Source: Schlegelella_A sp963778525 (GTDB taxonomy: Bacteria > Pseudomonadota > Gammaproteobacteria > Burkholderiales > Burkholderiaceae_C). Taken from it: 64,000 nucleotides of DNA. The stretch is from assembly GCA_963778525.1 (NCBI GenBank), contig CAVZUJ010000001.1, forward strand, positions 744,001 through 808,000, in the 5' to 3' direction. The notes beneath the pieces were generated by a model that saw only the letters and a list, made by a program, of their open reading frames with translations, was not told where the DNA came from and searched no databases. Positions within the stretch are counted from its first letter, which is position 1. Every line of letters starts with the position of its first letter. A program made the position numbers and the translations under genes. This document shows, piece by piece, positions 29,992 through 37,774 of the stretch.

Positions 29992-30104
29992 CTTCGATGA
30001 AGGATCAGGCAGCCGAAGCGGCGAAGAACAGGCGTTGGTAGCACCCGTCGCGCCCGAAACGCTTGCCCATCGACCGCTTCATTGATTGCGACAAAGGAAC
30101 CTCC

Positions 30105-30668
30105 ATGACCACGGCCTTGCTTCTCATCGACATCCAGAACGACTATTTTCCCGGCGGGGCGATGGTCTTGTCCGGACCCGAGAAGGCGGCCGAACAGGCA
30201 TCTGCGCTGCTCGCCGCGTTCCGGCAGAAGGCGCTGCCGATCTTCCATGTCCAGCACGTGTCGACCCGTCCCGGCGCCACCTTCTTCGCACCGAACACGG
30301 CCGGCGTCGCCATCCATGCGAGCGTGAGCCCGCGCGCCGGCGAGCAAGTGATCACGAAGAACTTTCCGAACAGCTTTCGCGGCACCGGCCTGCTCGACGC
30401 CTTGCGCGCCGCCGACGTATCGAAGCTGGTGATCGGCGGAATGATGACGCAGCTGTGCGTGGACACGACCGTGCGCGCCGCGGCCGACCTGGGCTTTTCC
30501 TGCTCGTTGGCGCACGATGCCTGTGCGACCAAGGAGCTGTCCTTCAAGGGTCGGGCGGTGAGCGCCGACGACGTGCAGCTCGCCTATCTGGCGGCACTGG
30601 AAGGCTCGTTCGCGACGGTCCTGCCGACGGCCGAGCTGTGCTCGAGCCTGGCGGAGAAGGCCGCCTGA
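30105..30668 (+). CDS. isochorismatase-like cysteine hydrolase
   Basis: 187 residues. ALLLIDIQNDYFPGGAM (about 4-20) has the catalytic Asp. ITKNFPNSFRGTGL near 84-97 has the Lys. KLVIGGMMTQLCVDTTVRAAADLGFSCSLAHDACA (about 107-141) has the cis-peptide region and the nucleophile Cys in TQLCV. The family includes nicotinamidases and isochorismate hydrolases. ATG 30105 follows AAAGGAAC. Likely cotranscribed with the next gene, four bases on. Confidence 0.92.
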   Translation: MTTALLLIDIQNDYFPGGAMVLSGPEKAAEQASALLAAFRQKALPIFHVQHVSTRPGATFFAPNTAGVAIHASVSPRAGEQVITKNFPNSFRGTGLLDALRAADVSKLVIGGMMTQLCVDTTVRAAADLGFSCSLAHDACATKELSFKGRAVSADDVQLAYLAALEGSFATVLPTAELCSSLAEKAA

Positions 30669-30672
30669 GACC

Positions 30673-31242
30673 ATGAGCTCGCCCGCCCTCGAGAACTTCA
30701 TCGTCCAGGCCAGGGAGCGCAGTCGGCGCTGCCCCGATGCGGCCGATTGCGTCCAGGCCCTCGCGCCGCTGATGCTCGAGTTGATCGGCGAGGCCGACAC
30801 GTTTCTCGAGCCGCGCCACTATCGAAGCGATGCCGACGGCTACACGAGAAACCTCATCTACGAAGCGCCCGACAAATGCCTGTCGCTCTACGCGCTGGTC
30901 TGGCTGCCGGGCCAATGGACGCCGGTGCACGACCACGGCAGCTGGGGCGTGGTCGGCGTGATCGACGGCACGCTCGAAGAGCGGAGCTATGTGCGCCTGT
31001 CGCCCGATCGCGGTGCCGACGAAGAGATCGAGCTGGTTCGCGGCGGCGTGATCCTGCTCGGGCGCGGTGCCGTCACCAGCTTCGTTCCCAATCCCGACCA
31101 TATCCACATCACCGGCGTGCCGCTCGATCGGCAGACGGCGGTCAGCCTGCACCTCTACGGCCGGATGATGAGCAACTTCAACACCTATGACCTGGCGGCC
31201 CGCACCCGCCGCCAGGTCAGCGTCGCGCACAACGAGAGCTGA
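30673..31242 (+). CDS. cysteine-dioxygenase-like cupin protein
   Basis: 189 residues. LPGQWTPVHDHGSWGVVGVIDGTLEERSY (about 78-106) carries the H-D-H metal pair, and DHIHITGVPL...SLHLYGRMMSNF (about 140-171) the third His and the L-Y-G motif. Same superfamily as the gene at 19607. True cysteine dioxygenases oxidise cysteine to sulfinate; other members act on thiol acids, so the substrate is open. ATG 30673. Confidence 0.87.
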   Translation: MSSPALENFIVQARERSRRCPDAADCVQALAPLMLELIGEADTFLEPRHYRSDADGYTRNLIYEAPDKCLSLYALVWLPGQWTPVHDHGSWGVVGVIDGTLEERSYVRLSPDRGADEEIELVRGGVILLGRGAVTSFVPNPDHIHITGVPLDRQTAVSLHLYGRMMSNFNTYDLAARTRRQVSVAHNES

Positions 31243-31337
31243 GGCGGCCGCGGCCACCGCGTCGGCGCGCGACGGGGTTGCGTTGCCGACGCGGGCGTTA
31301 CCATTCCGCCCGACCCTCGATCCTCATCGGAGCGACC

Positions 31338-31676
31338 ATGACCTTCTGGGATGCCGTGCGCGCCTGCTTCGTGAAATACGCCGACTTCAGCGGTCGCGCA
31401 TCGCGGCCGGAATACTGGTGGTTCGTGCTCTTCATCATCGTCGTCGGCATCGTCGTGTCGATGGGCGGCAATTTCGCGAGCGGCGTCTTCACGCTCGCGA
31501 CCATCGTGCCATGCATCGCGGTGGCGACGCGAAGGCTGCACGACACCCATCGCAGCGGCTGGTGGCAGCTGATCTCGCTCGTGCCGGTGGTCGGCTGGAT
31601 CGTGCTGATCGTGTTCCTGGCCCAGAAGAGCGCACCCGCGCAAGCCGTGGCCTCGCCGGGCGTGTCCGTGGCCTAG
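31338..31676 (+). CDS. DUF805 membrane protein
   Basis: 112 residues. YADFSGRASRPEYWWFVLF (about 14-32) is the DUF805 hallmark, followed by hydrophobic segments and ATRRLHDTHRSGWWQLISLVPVVGWIVLIV (R-R-L-H-D-x-x-x-S-G-W-W). Inner-membrane family of unknown function. ATG 31338. Confidence 0.94.
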   Translation: MTFWDAVRACFVKYADFSGRASRPEYWWFVLFIIVVGIVVSMGGNFASGVFTLATIVPCIAVATRRLHDTHRSGWWQLISLVPVVGWIVLIVFLAQKSAPAQAVASPGVSVA

Positions 31677-31734
31677 TCACGCAAGGTGCCTGCAAGGCCG
31701 ACTCGCGACAAGAAATCAGGGAGGCAGACAAGAC

Positions 31735-32130
31735 ATGGCCTACGACGATCCGCTCCTCGCGAGCCAATGGGTGGTGCGCATCTGCCTGTTCCTGGTCGCG
31801 GCGATCGCGATGTTCGGCGGGACAGTGCAATTGGTCCTGGGCCAGCCCGACACCTCGCCGCGTCTCGACAACGTGCACCGGTTCATGGCTGGCGTCTATT
31901 TCTCGACCGGTCTCATCAGCTTGTGGGCCGCGATCACGATCCGCCAACAGGGGACGCTCGTCTATCTGCTTGCCCTGGGCGTTCTGCTCGCCGGCATCGG
32001 CCGGCTGGTGTCGATCAGCCGCGTCGGGCTGCCGAAGCCGACGGCGGTGTGGCTCGGCTATCTCATTCCGGAGCTGCTCCTGCCGTTCATCATCGCCGGC
32101 GCGCACTACGCGGGCCGCGGCCTGACATGA
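31735..32130 (+). CDS. DUF4345 membrane protein
   Basis: 131 residues, four helices. VHRFMAGVYFSTGLISLWAAI (about 45-65) with R-F-x-x-G-x-Y and LLAGIGRLVSISRVGLPKP (about 82-100) with G-x-x-R match DUF4345. Function unknown. ATG 31735. The sequence GGCCTAGTCAC before it is only faintly attC-like. Confidence 0.87.
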   Translation: MAYDDPLLASQWVVRICLFLVAAIAMFGGTVQLVLGQPDTSPRLDNVHRFMAGVYFSTGLISLWAAITIRQQGTLVYLLALGVLLAGIGRLVSISRVGLPKPTAVWLGYLIPELLLPFIIAGAHYAGRGLT

Positions 32131-32215
32131 CCGAACAGCCTGCGTTCGCGTCCGGCTCGCGCAGGCGAGCCTGATTCGCCGCGGGGCTCGCGGCTCGCTC
32201 CAAGGAGGTTCGTCC

Positions 32216-32605
32216 ATGGTCGTTCGAGTCGTCAGGCTGGGCACACCGCGCGCTGCGGCCGAAGGCGTTCGCATCGGTACCGTTCGCCGGCCGCCGCGCG
32301 GCGTGCCGAAGGCCGAATACGCGGCGAGAAACTGGTACGACGTCTGGTTTCCGAACCTGGCACCGAGCGTCGAGGTCATGAAGCTCGCGCAAGCCGCCAG
32401 GACGCCGGCGCAGTGGTCGGCCTTCTTCCGGAAATACCGGGCCGAGATGGCGCGGCCCGAATCGGCCCATGCCATCGATCTGTTGGCAACGCTGTCGCAG
32501 GACAGCAATTTCTCGGTCGGTTGCTACTGCGAAGACGAGAACCGTTGCCACCGCTCGATGCTGCGCGAGCTGCTGCGCGAAAAGAGCGCGAAGATCGCGC
32601 CATGA
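32216..32605 (+). CDS. DUF488 family protein
   Basis: 129 residues. EGVRIGTVRRPPRGVPK, NWYDVWFPNLAPS and CYCEDENRCHRSMLRELL follow the DUF488 pattern (R-R-P-P-R-G, Y-D-x-W-x-P-x-L-A-P, C-Y-C-x-x-x-x-x-C-H-R). The conserved Cys/His end suggests a phosphatase-like or zinc site, not established. AAGGAGG lies about ten bases before ATG 32216. It overlaps the next gene by four bases. Confidence 0.92.
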   Translation: MVVRVVRLGTPRAAAEGVRIGTVRRPPRGVPKAEYAARNWYDVWFPNLAPSVEVMKLAQAARTPAQWSAFFRKYRAEMARPESAHAIDLLATLSQDSNFSVGCYCEDENRCHRSMLRELLREKSAKIAP

Positions 32606-33069
32606 CATCGTCCAGGCCGACCCTGCCGATCCGCATCGCCCCGCTCACGAGCGGCGATCGCGCGGCCTGGGAGATCCTTGCCCGCGGCTACAAGACCTTC
32701 TACGCCACGCCCACCACCGACGCCGAGTACGAGACCGCGTGGCAGCGCCTGCTGGCACAAGACGGCGTGCACGGCCTGGCGGCGTTCGCCGACGAGCGGC
32801 TCGTGGGCATCGCCCACTACTTCTTTCACACCAGCGTCTGGGCGAGGACCAGTTGCTACCTTCAGGATCTCTTCACCACGCCCGAGGCGCGCGGACATGG
32901 CGTGGCGCGCGCGCTCATCGAGCACGTTGCCGGGCACGCTCGGGCCCAGGGTGCGGCGCGCTACTACTGGCACACCCAGGAGCACAACGCCGTCGCCCGC
33001 GTGCTGTACAACAAGATCGGAAAATACGTAGGATTCATCCGCTATGACTACCCGCTGCCAGCGGCGTAG
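32602..33069 (+). CDS. GNAT-family N-acetyltransferase
   Basis: 155 residues. IRIAPLTSGDRAAWEILARGYKTFY opens the fold. CYLQDLFTTPEARGHGVARALIEHVAGHA (about 85-113) is the acetyl-CoA loop with A-R-G-H-G-V-A. YYWHTQEHNAVARVLYNKIGKYVGFIRYD closes it. ATG 32602 overlaps the DUF488 stop (ATGA), implying translational coupling. Confidence 0.92.
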   Translation: MTSSRPTLPIRIAPLTSGDRAAWEILARGYKTFYATPTTDAEYETAWQRLLAQDGVHGLAAFADERLVGIAHYFFHTSVWARTSCYLQDLFTTPEARGHGVARALIEHVAGHARAQGAARYYWHTQEHNAVARVLYNKIGKYVGFIRYDYPLPAA

Positions 33070-33099
33070 GGGCCGAGCACGATTCACCTTGACGCCGCC

Positions 33100-33723
33100 A
33101 TGCACGCAGCCACGTTCATCCTGTTCCTGCCGGCCTGCTTCGCGATCAACCTGGCGCCCGGCCCGAACAATCTCCTGGCTTTGAGCAATGCCTCGCGCTA
33201 CGGCGTCGGCCGCGCCTGCGCCGCGGGCCTCGGCCGCCTGCTCGCGTTCACGGGGATGATCGTGCTCGCTTCGGCAGGCCTCGCGGTGGTTCTGCACGCG
33301 TCGGAGCTGGTCTTCGACGCGATCAAGATCGTCGGCGCGGGCTACCTGATCTTCCTGGCCGTCCGTCTCTGGCGTGCGCCGGTGCAGGCGCAGGAAGAAG
33401 GCGCGCTCGTCTCGGCCCGCTGGCTGGCCATGGGCCGGCAGGAATTTCTCGTGGCTGCCGGCAACCCGAAGGCCATCCTCGTGTTCACGGCGTTCCTGCC
33501 GCAGTTCGTGGAGGTCGGGGCACCGATCGCGCCGCAATTCGCCCTGCTCGGCGCGACCTTCCTGGTGCTCGAGGCGGCCGCCCTCGCGGCCTACGCCTAC
33601 ATGGGCGCGCATCTGCGGCGCTGGTTCGTCGAAGCGCGCGGACGGCGCGTCTTCAATCGCATCTGCGCCGCCCTTCTGGCGGCGGCCGGCTTCGGCCTGC
33701 TCTTTTCGCGTCGCACATCCTGA
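33100..33723 (+). CDS. LysE/RhtB family exporter
   Basis: 207 residues, six helices. INLAPGPNNLLALSNASRYGVG (about 16-37) is the G-P-N signature of the family, AGYLIFLAVRLWRAP follows, and FLVAAGNPKAILVFTAFLPQFVEVG (about 116-140) holds the N-P-K motif. Exports amino acids or related compounds; substrate unknown. ATG 33100. Confidence 0.92.
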   Translation: MHAATFILFLPACFAINLAPGPNNLLALSNASRYGVGRACAAGLGRLLAFTGMIVLASAGLAVVLHASELVFDAIKIVGAGYLIFLAVRLWRAPVQAQEEGALVSARWLAMGRQEFLVAAGNPKAILVFTAFLPQFVEVGAPIAPQFALLGATFLVLEAAALAAYAYMGAHLRRWFVEARGRRVFNRICAALLAAAGFGLLFSRRTS

Positions 33724-33769
33724 GCGGCATCGCGACAGGCATCGAACCCTCACGGCGTCAACAGCGACG

Positions 33770-34186
33770 ATGAAACTCGCTTCGATCCTTCTGAGCCTGA
33801 GCGCCCTGGTGTTTGCCAGCGCGGCGGCACAGGACGCCAACGGCGTCGCGCAGGCCACGAGCTCGGCTGCGTCGTGGCTTGCCCTCGTCGACGCAGGCAA
33901 GTACCCGGCGAGCTGGGATCAGGCCGCCGGTCTCTTCAAGGCTGCGGTCAGCCGGTCTTCCTGGCCGACCGCAGCCCAGGCAGCACGCGCTCCGCTCGGC
34001 GCCGTCCGATCGCGCGAGGTCAAGTCGGCCACCTTCACGCGCACGCTGCCCGGCGCCCCCGATGGCGAGTACGTGGTGATCGTGTACTCGAGCCAGTTCC
34101 AGAACAAGGCCAACGCGATCGAGATCGTGGCGCCGGTGCGGGAGAAGGACGGCGCCTGGCGGGTCTCGGGCTACTCAGTCAAATGA
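33770..34186 (+). CDS. exported DUF4019 protein
   Basis: 138 residues. Signal peptide about 1-20 (MKLASILLSLSALVFASAAA). SSAASWLALVDAGKYPASWDQAAGLFKAAVSRSSW and PDGEYVVIVYSSQFQNKANAIEIVAPVREKDGAWRVSGYSV match DUF4019, a periplasmic family with an NTF2-like fold. ATG 33770. The stop overlaps the next start (ATGA). Confidence 0.9.
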   Translation: MKLASILLSLSALVFASAAAQDANGVAQATSSAASWLALVDAGKYPASWDQAAGLFKAAVSRSSWPTAAQAARAPLGAVRSREVKSATFTRTLPGAPDGEYVVIVYSSQFQNKANAIEIVAPVREKDGAWRVSGYSVK

Positions 34187-34377
34187 AGACGCCCCGCGTG
34201 GGGCGCGCCATCACCCCCGAGGAGTTCGACGCGCTCAGCGACGAACAGCTTGCGCGCCTCGTGCCGCGCACGTATCGTGAGTACTTCCCAGGCAAGGAGA
34301 ACTGTGCCGACGGGTACTTCTACCTGCACGACGGAACGGCCTGGAGCTTCTACAAGGCCGGCTTGCTCGATGAATAA
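34183..34377 (+). CDS. hypothetical small protein
   Basis: 64 residues, soluble. EFDALSDEQLARLVPRTYREYFPGK and GYFYLHDGTAWSFYKAGLLDE suggest a compact aromatic-rich domain; I do not recognise it. ATG 34183 overlaps the DUF4019 stop by four bases, so it is probably translated from the same message. Confidence 0.7.
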   Translation: MKTPRVGRAITPEEFDALSDEQLARLVPRTYREYFPGKENCADGYFYLHDGTAWSFYKAGLLDE

Positions 34378-34428
34378 GAAGGTCGCACGACAGCGCTGTC
34401 GAGGCCGACCGCAGAGGAGGAGTTCGCC

Positions 34429-34845
34429 ATGAACAAGAGATTCTTCATCGCCTGGGTGGCGACCTTCGTCGTCTGGATGGCCGGCAGCTTCGTCGTGCAC
34501 GGGCTGCTCCTGCATCCCGAGTATCTGCAGCTTCCCAAGCTCTTTCGCAGCGACGCCGACTCACAGCAGTATTTCCCGCTGATGATCCTGGCCCACGTCG
34601 TCATGGCCGCTGCGTTCGTGTGGATCTACGCCCGCGGCGCCGAAGCGAAGCCGTGGCTCGGCCAGGGTCTGCGCTACGGCGTGGCGGTGGCCTTGCTCAC
34701 GGTGGTGCCCACCTACGTCATCTACCTCGCGGTCCAGCCGATGCCCGCGGCGCTCGTTGCGAAGCAGATCGTCTTCGACGGCATTGTCCTGCTCCTCCTC
34801 GGCGCAGTCGTCGCCTTTGTCTATCGCGACCGCCCACGCGCCTGA
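34429..34845 (+). CDS. four-helix membrane protein
   Basis: 138 residues with hydrophobic segments at about 5-25, 49-66, 81-100 and 108-130. The HGLLLHPEYLQLPKLFRSDADSQQYFPLMILAHVVMAAAFVWIY stretch is characteristic of a family of small bacterial membrane proteins without assigned function. ATG 34429 has GGAGGAG upstream. Confidence 0.75.
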   Translation: MNKRFFIAWVATFVVWMAGSFVVHGLLLHPEYLQLPKLFRSDADSQQYFPLMILAHVVMAAAFVWIYARGAEAKPWLGQGLRYGVAVALLTVVPTYVIYLAVQPMPAALVAKQIVFDGIVLLLLGAVVAFVYRDRPRA

Positions 34846-34855
34846 GGCGACGACC

Positions 34856-35317
34856 ATGAGCCCGGCCGTCGCCCTGTCGTTGCTGCTGATCGCGATGCCT
34901 GCGCTCGGCAAGGGCACGCTCCTGCCCGAGATCGTCGACCCGACCGAAAACGACACGCCGGCCAAGCCGGCCGAGCTGAACTGGCGGGCCACGCAGGTCA
35001 ACCGCTGCACCAATGCCAAGGGCGTGGTGGTCATGCAGGACACCCCATGCGCACCGGTGGCCGCCGATCCGGCGAGCGCCGCGCTCGAAGCTGCGGAGCT
35101 CTCGTCGCTGCCGCCGCGGGCATTGGCGGCGCCGCGCTCCGTTGCACCCGAAGCCGAAGCCCGCGACTGGACCCACGGCGTCCTCCACGGCGCCTGGAAG
35201 CTCGGCCTTCTGCTGCTGGCCGGCTATGCCATCTTTCGCGCCGTCGGCGCGCTGCGCGAGCGGCTCGAGTACCGGCGCGCCGTCGCGCAGGACGCGAGCC
35301 CGCGCCGCACGCGCTAG
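34856..35317 (+). CDS. exported or membrane-anchored DUF4124-like protein
   Basis: 153 residues from ATG 34856. A short signal peptide (MSPAVALSLLLIAMPALG) is followed by RCTNAKGVVVMQDTPCAP, the Cys-x(n)-G-x-x-x-x-D-x-P-C pattern of DUF4124. Near the C-terminus a hydrophobic segment GAWKLGLLLLAGYAIFRAVG could anchor it. ATG lies eleven bases after the previous stop. Confidence 0.72.
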   Translation: MSPAVALSLLLIAMPALGKGTLLPEIVDPTENDTPAKPAELNWRATQVNRCTNAKGVVVMQDTPCAPVAADPASAALEAAELSSLPPRALAAPRSVAPEAEARDWTHGVLHGAWKLGLLLLAGYAIFRAVGALRERLEYRRAVAQDASPRRTR

Positions 35318-35371
35318 CCGAGGCGACGCGCCCCGCCCGAATCACCACGAGAGCTCGACTCCCGAAGCGCC

Positions 35372-35752
35372 ATGCCATCGAACGAAACGCTCGAACGCTT
35401 CATCGCCCGGGTCGAGCAGAACGCGCACGCCGAAGCGATCGAGGAGTTCTACATCGAGTCCGGATCGATGCGAGAAAACATGGCCGCGCCGCGCGTCGGC
35501 CGCGCCCAGCTCGTCGCCCACGAGCGACAAGTTCTGCAGCGGGCGCGCTCGGTCCATTCGATCTGCATCCGGCCGGTGCTGGTCAGCGGCTCGACCGTGG
35601 TTGTTCGCTGGATATTCACCTTCGAATGGCTCGACGGCAGCAGCACCCGGATGGAAGAGCTCGCCTACCAGCGCTGGGAAGGCGAACGCATCGCCGAAGA
35701 GCAGTTCTTCTACGACCCGGCCCAGCTGGTCCCGAGAAAACCAGCACGCTAG
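35372..35752 (+). CDS. SnoaL/NTF2-like protein
   Basis: 126 residues. LERFIARVEQNAHAEAIEEFYIESGSMRENMAAPRVGRAQLVAHE (about 7-51) is the start of an NTF2-like cone, with YIESGSMREN typical of the SnoaL-like group. The end, YQRWEGERIAEEQFFYDPAQL, carries the W-x-x-x-x-I-x-x-E-x-F-F-Y-D pattern. Members are often isomerase- or hydrolase-like; activity unknown. ATG 35372. Confidence 0.87.
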   Translation: MPSNETLERFIARVEQNAHAEAIEEFYIESGSMRENMAAPRVGRAQLVAHERQVLQRARSVHSICIRPVLVSGSTVVVRWIFTFEWLDGSSTRMEELAYQRWEGERIAEEQFFYDPAQLVPRKPAR

Positions 35753-35812
35753 GGACCCGCCGGGCCGCACGGCTGCCTGTCGCGGCACACGCCAATGGCC
35801 TATCCTCGTGGG

Positions 35813-36196
35813 ATGCGTACCCCCCTCGTTCTGATCACCGCGCTGACCCTGTCCCTGCTGGCCGCCGAGGCGAACGCGCGCGCCTACGATGCCAAGGCGC
35901 TGGCCCGCTACGACGTCAGCTACGTGAACTGCGAGTCGCAGTTCCCGGTGATGCGCGGTCACGGCGACGAGGCCTATCTGAATCTGTGGCGCATCAAGCT
36001 GGACGAGCAGTCGCGCGCGCAACTGGCCAAGGTGCGAGCGAGCGCGGCCTATCAGTCGGAGAAGCAACGGGCGGTTCGCGCCGCACCAAAGACCGCGGCG
36101 GCGGCCGCATCGAGTCCGATCAGCCGCGAGTGCCAGGGCCTGTGGGGCGAGTACCAGCGCACCAGTCAGCTCAACAGCGCCGCGCCGAAGAAGTGA
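35813..36196 (+). CDS. exported hypothetical protein
   Basis: 127 residues from ATG 35813 (an ATG at 35795 would add six residues). Signal peptide about 1-23 (MRTPLVLITALTLSLLAAEANA). YDVSYVNCESQFPVMRGHGDEAYLNLWRIKLDE and the late SRECQGLWGEYQR contain two Cys. I recall similar short periplasmic proteins in Burkholderiales, but no named family. It overlaps the next (broken) gene by four bases. Confidence 0.72.
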   Translation: MRTPLVLITALTLSLLAAEANARAYDAKALARYDVSYVNCESQFPVMRGHGDEAYLNLWRIKLDEQSRAQLAKVRASAAYQSEKQRAVRAAPKTAAAAASSPISRECQGLWGEYQRTSQLNSAAPKK

Positions 36197-36445
36197 GCCT
36201 GCAGACCGCGTCGGCTCGGTCCGGTGGCACCGCCGCGCGCGCTTCGACCCAACCGATTGCCGCCACCGCCTGCCCCCTGTGCGGTGGCCCCAATGCCTGC
36301 GGGCCGGCAAGCTGCGCCTCGTTCGCCGGCGCTTGCTGGTGCGAAAGCGCTTCGTTCAGCCCGGCCGCTCCTCGCGCGCGTACCGGCCGAGCTGCGCCGC
36401 ATCGCCTGCATCTGCGCCGCCTGCGCCGCGGAGCCGGCATGCTGA
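36193..36445 (+). pseudogene. cysteine-rich CWC family protein, frameshifted
   Basis: From GTG 36193 the frame encodes CPLCGGPNACGPASCASFAG and ACWCESASFSPA, the signature of the cysteine-rich CWC family. The expected continuation LLARVPAELRRIACICAACA is in the next frame, ending at TGA 36445. One indel near 36370 separates the halves. The corrected gene overlaps the start of the LysE gene by seven bases, a normal operon layout, so the frameshift may be a sequence error. Confidence 0.8.
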
Positions 36446-37059
36446 TCGCCTTCCTCATCGCGACCTTCGTTCTCGCGGTCACGCCGGGGCCCGGCGTGCT
36501 CTACATCGTGGCGCGCACGCTGGCCCAGGGCCGCGCTGCCGGCCTGGTCTCGGTCGCCGGCGTGGCCCTCGGCAATTTCGGCAACGCGCTCGGCGCGGCG
36601 GTCGGCCTCGCGGCACTGTTCGCGGTGTCGTCGCTGGCGTTTGCGATCGTCAAGTACGCGGGAGCAGCCTACCTCGTCTATCTCGGATTGCGGGCGCTGC
36701 GCCGGCCGAACGCCACGGACGAAGCGATGCGCTTCGAGGCGCCACGTCTTGGCCGGATCTTTCGCGACGGCGTTTTCGTTGCCCTGCTGAACCCGAAGAC
36801 GGCCCTCTTCTTCGCCGCCTTCTTGCCCCAGTTCATCGACCCCGCAGGCTCGGCGGCAGCCCAGGGCGCGATGCTCGGCGGCACGTTCGTGCTCGTCGCT
36901 GCCCTCACTGACAGCAGCTACGTTCTCGCCGCCAGCCTGGCCGGCTCGACCTTCGCGGGAGGCCGCCGCCAGCGCGCCGCCGGCCGTTACTTGACTGCGG
37001 CGACCTTCATCGGCCTGGGCCTCTTCACCGCCGCATCGGGCGGCCGCGCGACGCGCTGA
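36439..37059 (+). CDS. LysE/RhtB family exporter
   Basis: 206 residues, six helices. AVTPGPGVLYIVARTLAQGRAAG (about 13-35) is the G-P-G signature, GAAYLVYLGLRALRRP follows helix 3, and FVALLNPKTALFFAAFLPQFIDP (about 112-134) contains the N-P-K motif. ATG 36439 begins inside the end of the CWC gene. It is the third LysE-type exporter in 9 kb. Confidence 0.93.
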   Translation: MLIAFLIATFVLAVTPGPGVLYIVARTLAQGRAAGLVSVAGVALGNFGNALGAAVGLAALFAVSSLAFAIVKYAGAAYLVYLGLRALRRPNATDEAMRFEAPRLGRIFRDGVFVALLNPKTALFFAAFLPQFIDPAGSAAAQGAMLGGTFVLVAALTDSSYVLAASLAGSTFAGGRRQRAAGRYLTAATFIGLGLFTAASGGRATR

Positions 37060-37258
37060 ACCGGGCCGGCGGAGGCGAAGGCTTGCCTGCGATTCGCAGG
37101 TCGAGACTCGGTGCAGCCCCCGCCCGCCGAGCGGAAGTGCGTAAAAGCAGACGAAGCGCGGTGCCGCCGCCCTTGCCACGCCGCGGGTCGCAGGGCAGAC
37201 TCTTCGGGTTCGCCGCCGGCTGGCCGTGCGCGGCGGCTGTCAAGGCCTCGGAGTTCCC

Positions 37259-37735
37259 ATGAAGACCACACCGCTGCTGCTTTCGCTCGCCTGCCTCGTC
37301 GCCCCCGGGCTCGCTTCGGCACAAGCCGCGCAGCCGCACAAGCTCGCCTGGATGCAGGGCTGCTGGGCGATGATCAACCAGGAGCGCGCCGTCGAGGAGC
37401 AATGGATGGCGCCGCGCGGCAAGACGATGATCGGCACCAGCCGAACCGTGCAAGGCGCCAACCTCGTCAGCTACGAGTTCATGCTGATCCGCCAGGACGG
37501 CGACCGGATGGCCTTCGAGATCCGTCCCTCGGGTCGCGCACCGGTGATCTACAACGCCACCGCACTGACCGATTCGAGCGTCGTCTTCGAGAACGCCCAG
37601 CACGGCTTTCCGCAGAAGATCGGCTATCGCCGTGCCGGCGACAACGCCATGCATGCCTGGATCGAAGGCGATCACAACGGCGAGCCGCAGCGCGCCGAGT
37701 TCCTGTACCACCAGGTCGTCTGCGCCGGCAGCTGA
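37259..37735 (+). CDS. exported DUF6265-like protein
   Basis: 158 residues from ATG 37259. Signal peptide about 1-21 (MKTTPLLLSLACLVAPGLASA). LAWMQGCWAMINQERAVEEQWMAPRGKTMIGTSRTV and YEFMLIRQDGDRMAFEIRPSGRAPVIYN, then FENAQHGFPQKIGYRR, match the DUF6265 beta-barrel family of unknown function. It is the last + strand gene of the accessory run. The gap 37060-37258 before it is empty. Confidence 0.85.
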   Translation: MKTTPLLLSLACLVAPGLASAQAAQPHKLAWMQGCWAMINQERAVEEQWMAPRGKTMIGTSRTVQGANLVSYEFMLIRQDGDRMAFEIRPSGRAPVIYNATALTDSSVVFENAQHGFPQKIGYRRAGDNAMHAWIEGDHNGEPQRAEFLYHQVVCAGS

Positions 37736-37747
37736 GCACCGCGCAGC

Positions 37748-37774
37748 GCTCGCCGCGCCTGTCAGGCGGCGAGC
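37748..37774. terminator. hairpin between convergent genes
   Basis: A perfect inverted repeat, GCTCGCCGC - 9 bases - GCGGCGAGC, lies between the end of the + strand gene at 37735 and the end of lolD, overlapping lolD's last codons. There is no U-run. It may act as a bidirectional transcription stop and marks the junction of accessory and conserved DNA. Confidence 0.45.

Noticed and set aside
35047..37059. 670-codon + strand frame ending in a LysE exporter
   Set aside because: Only its last 206 codons are the exporter; the rest overlaps other genes in different frames. A small part (36193 on) belongs to the CWC pseudogene.
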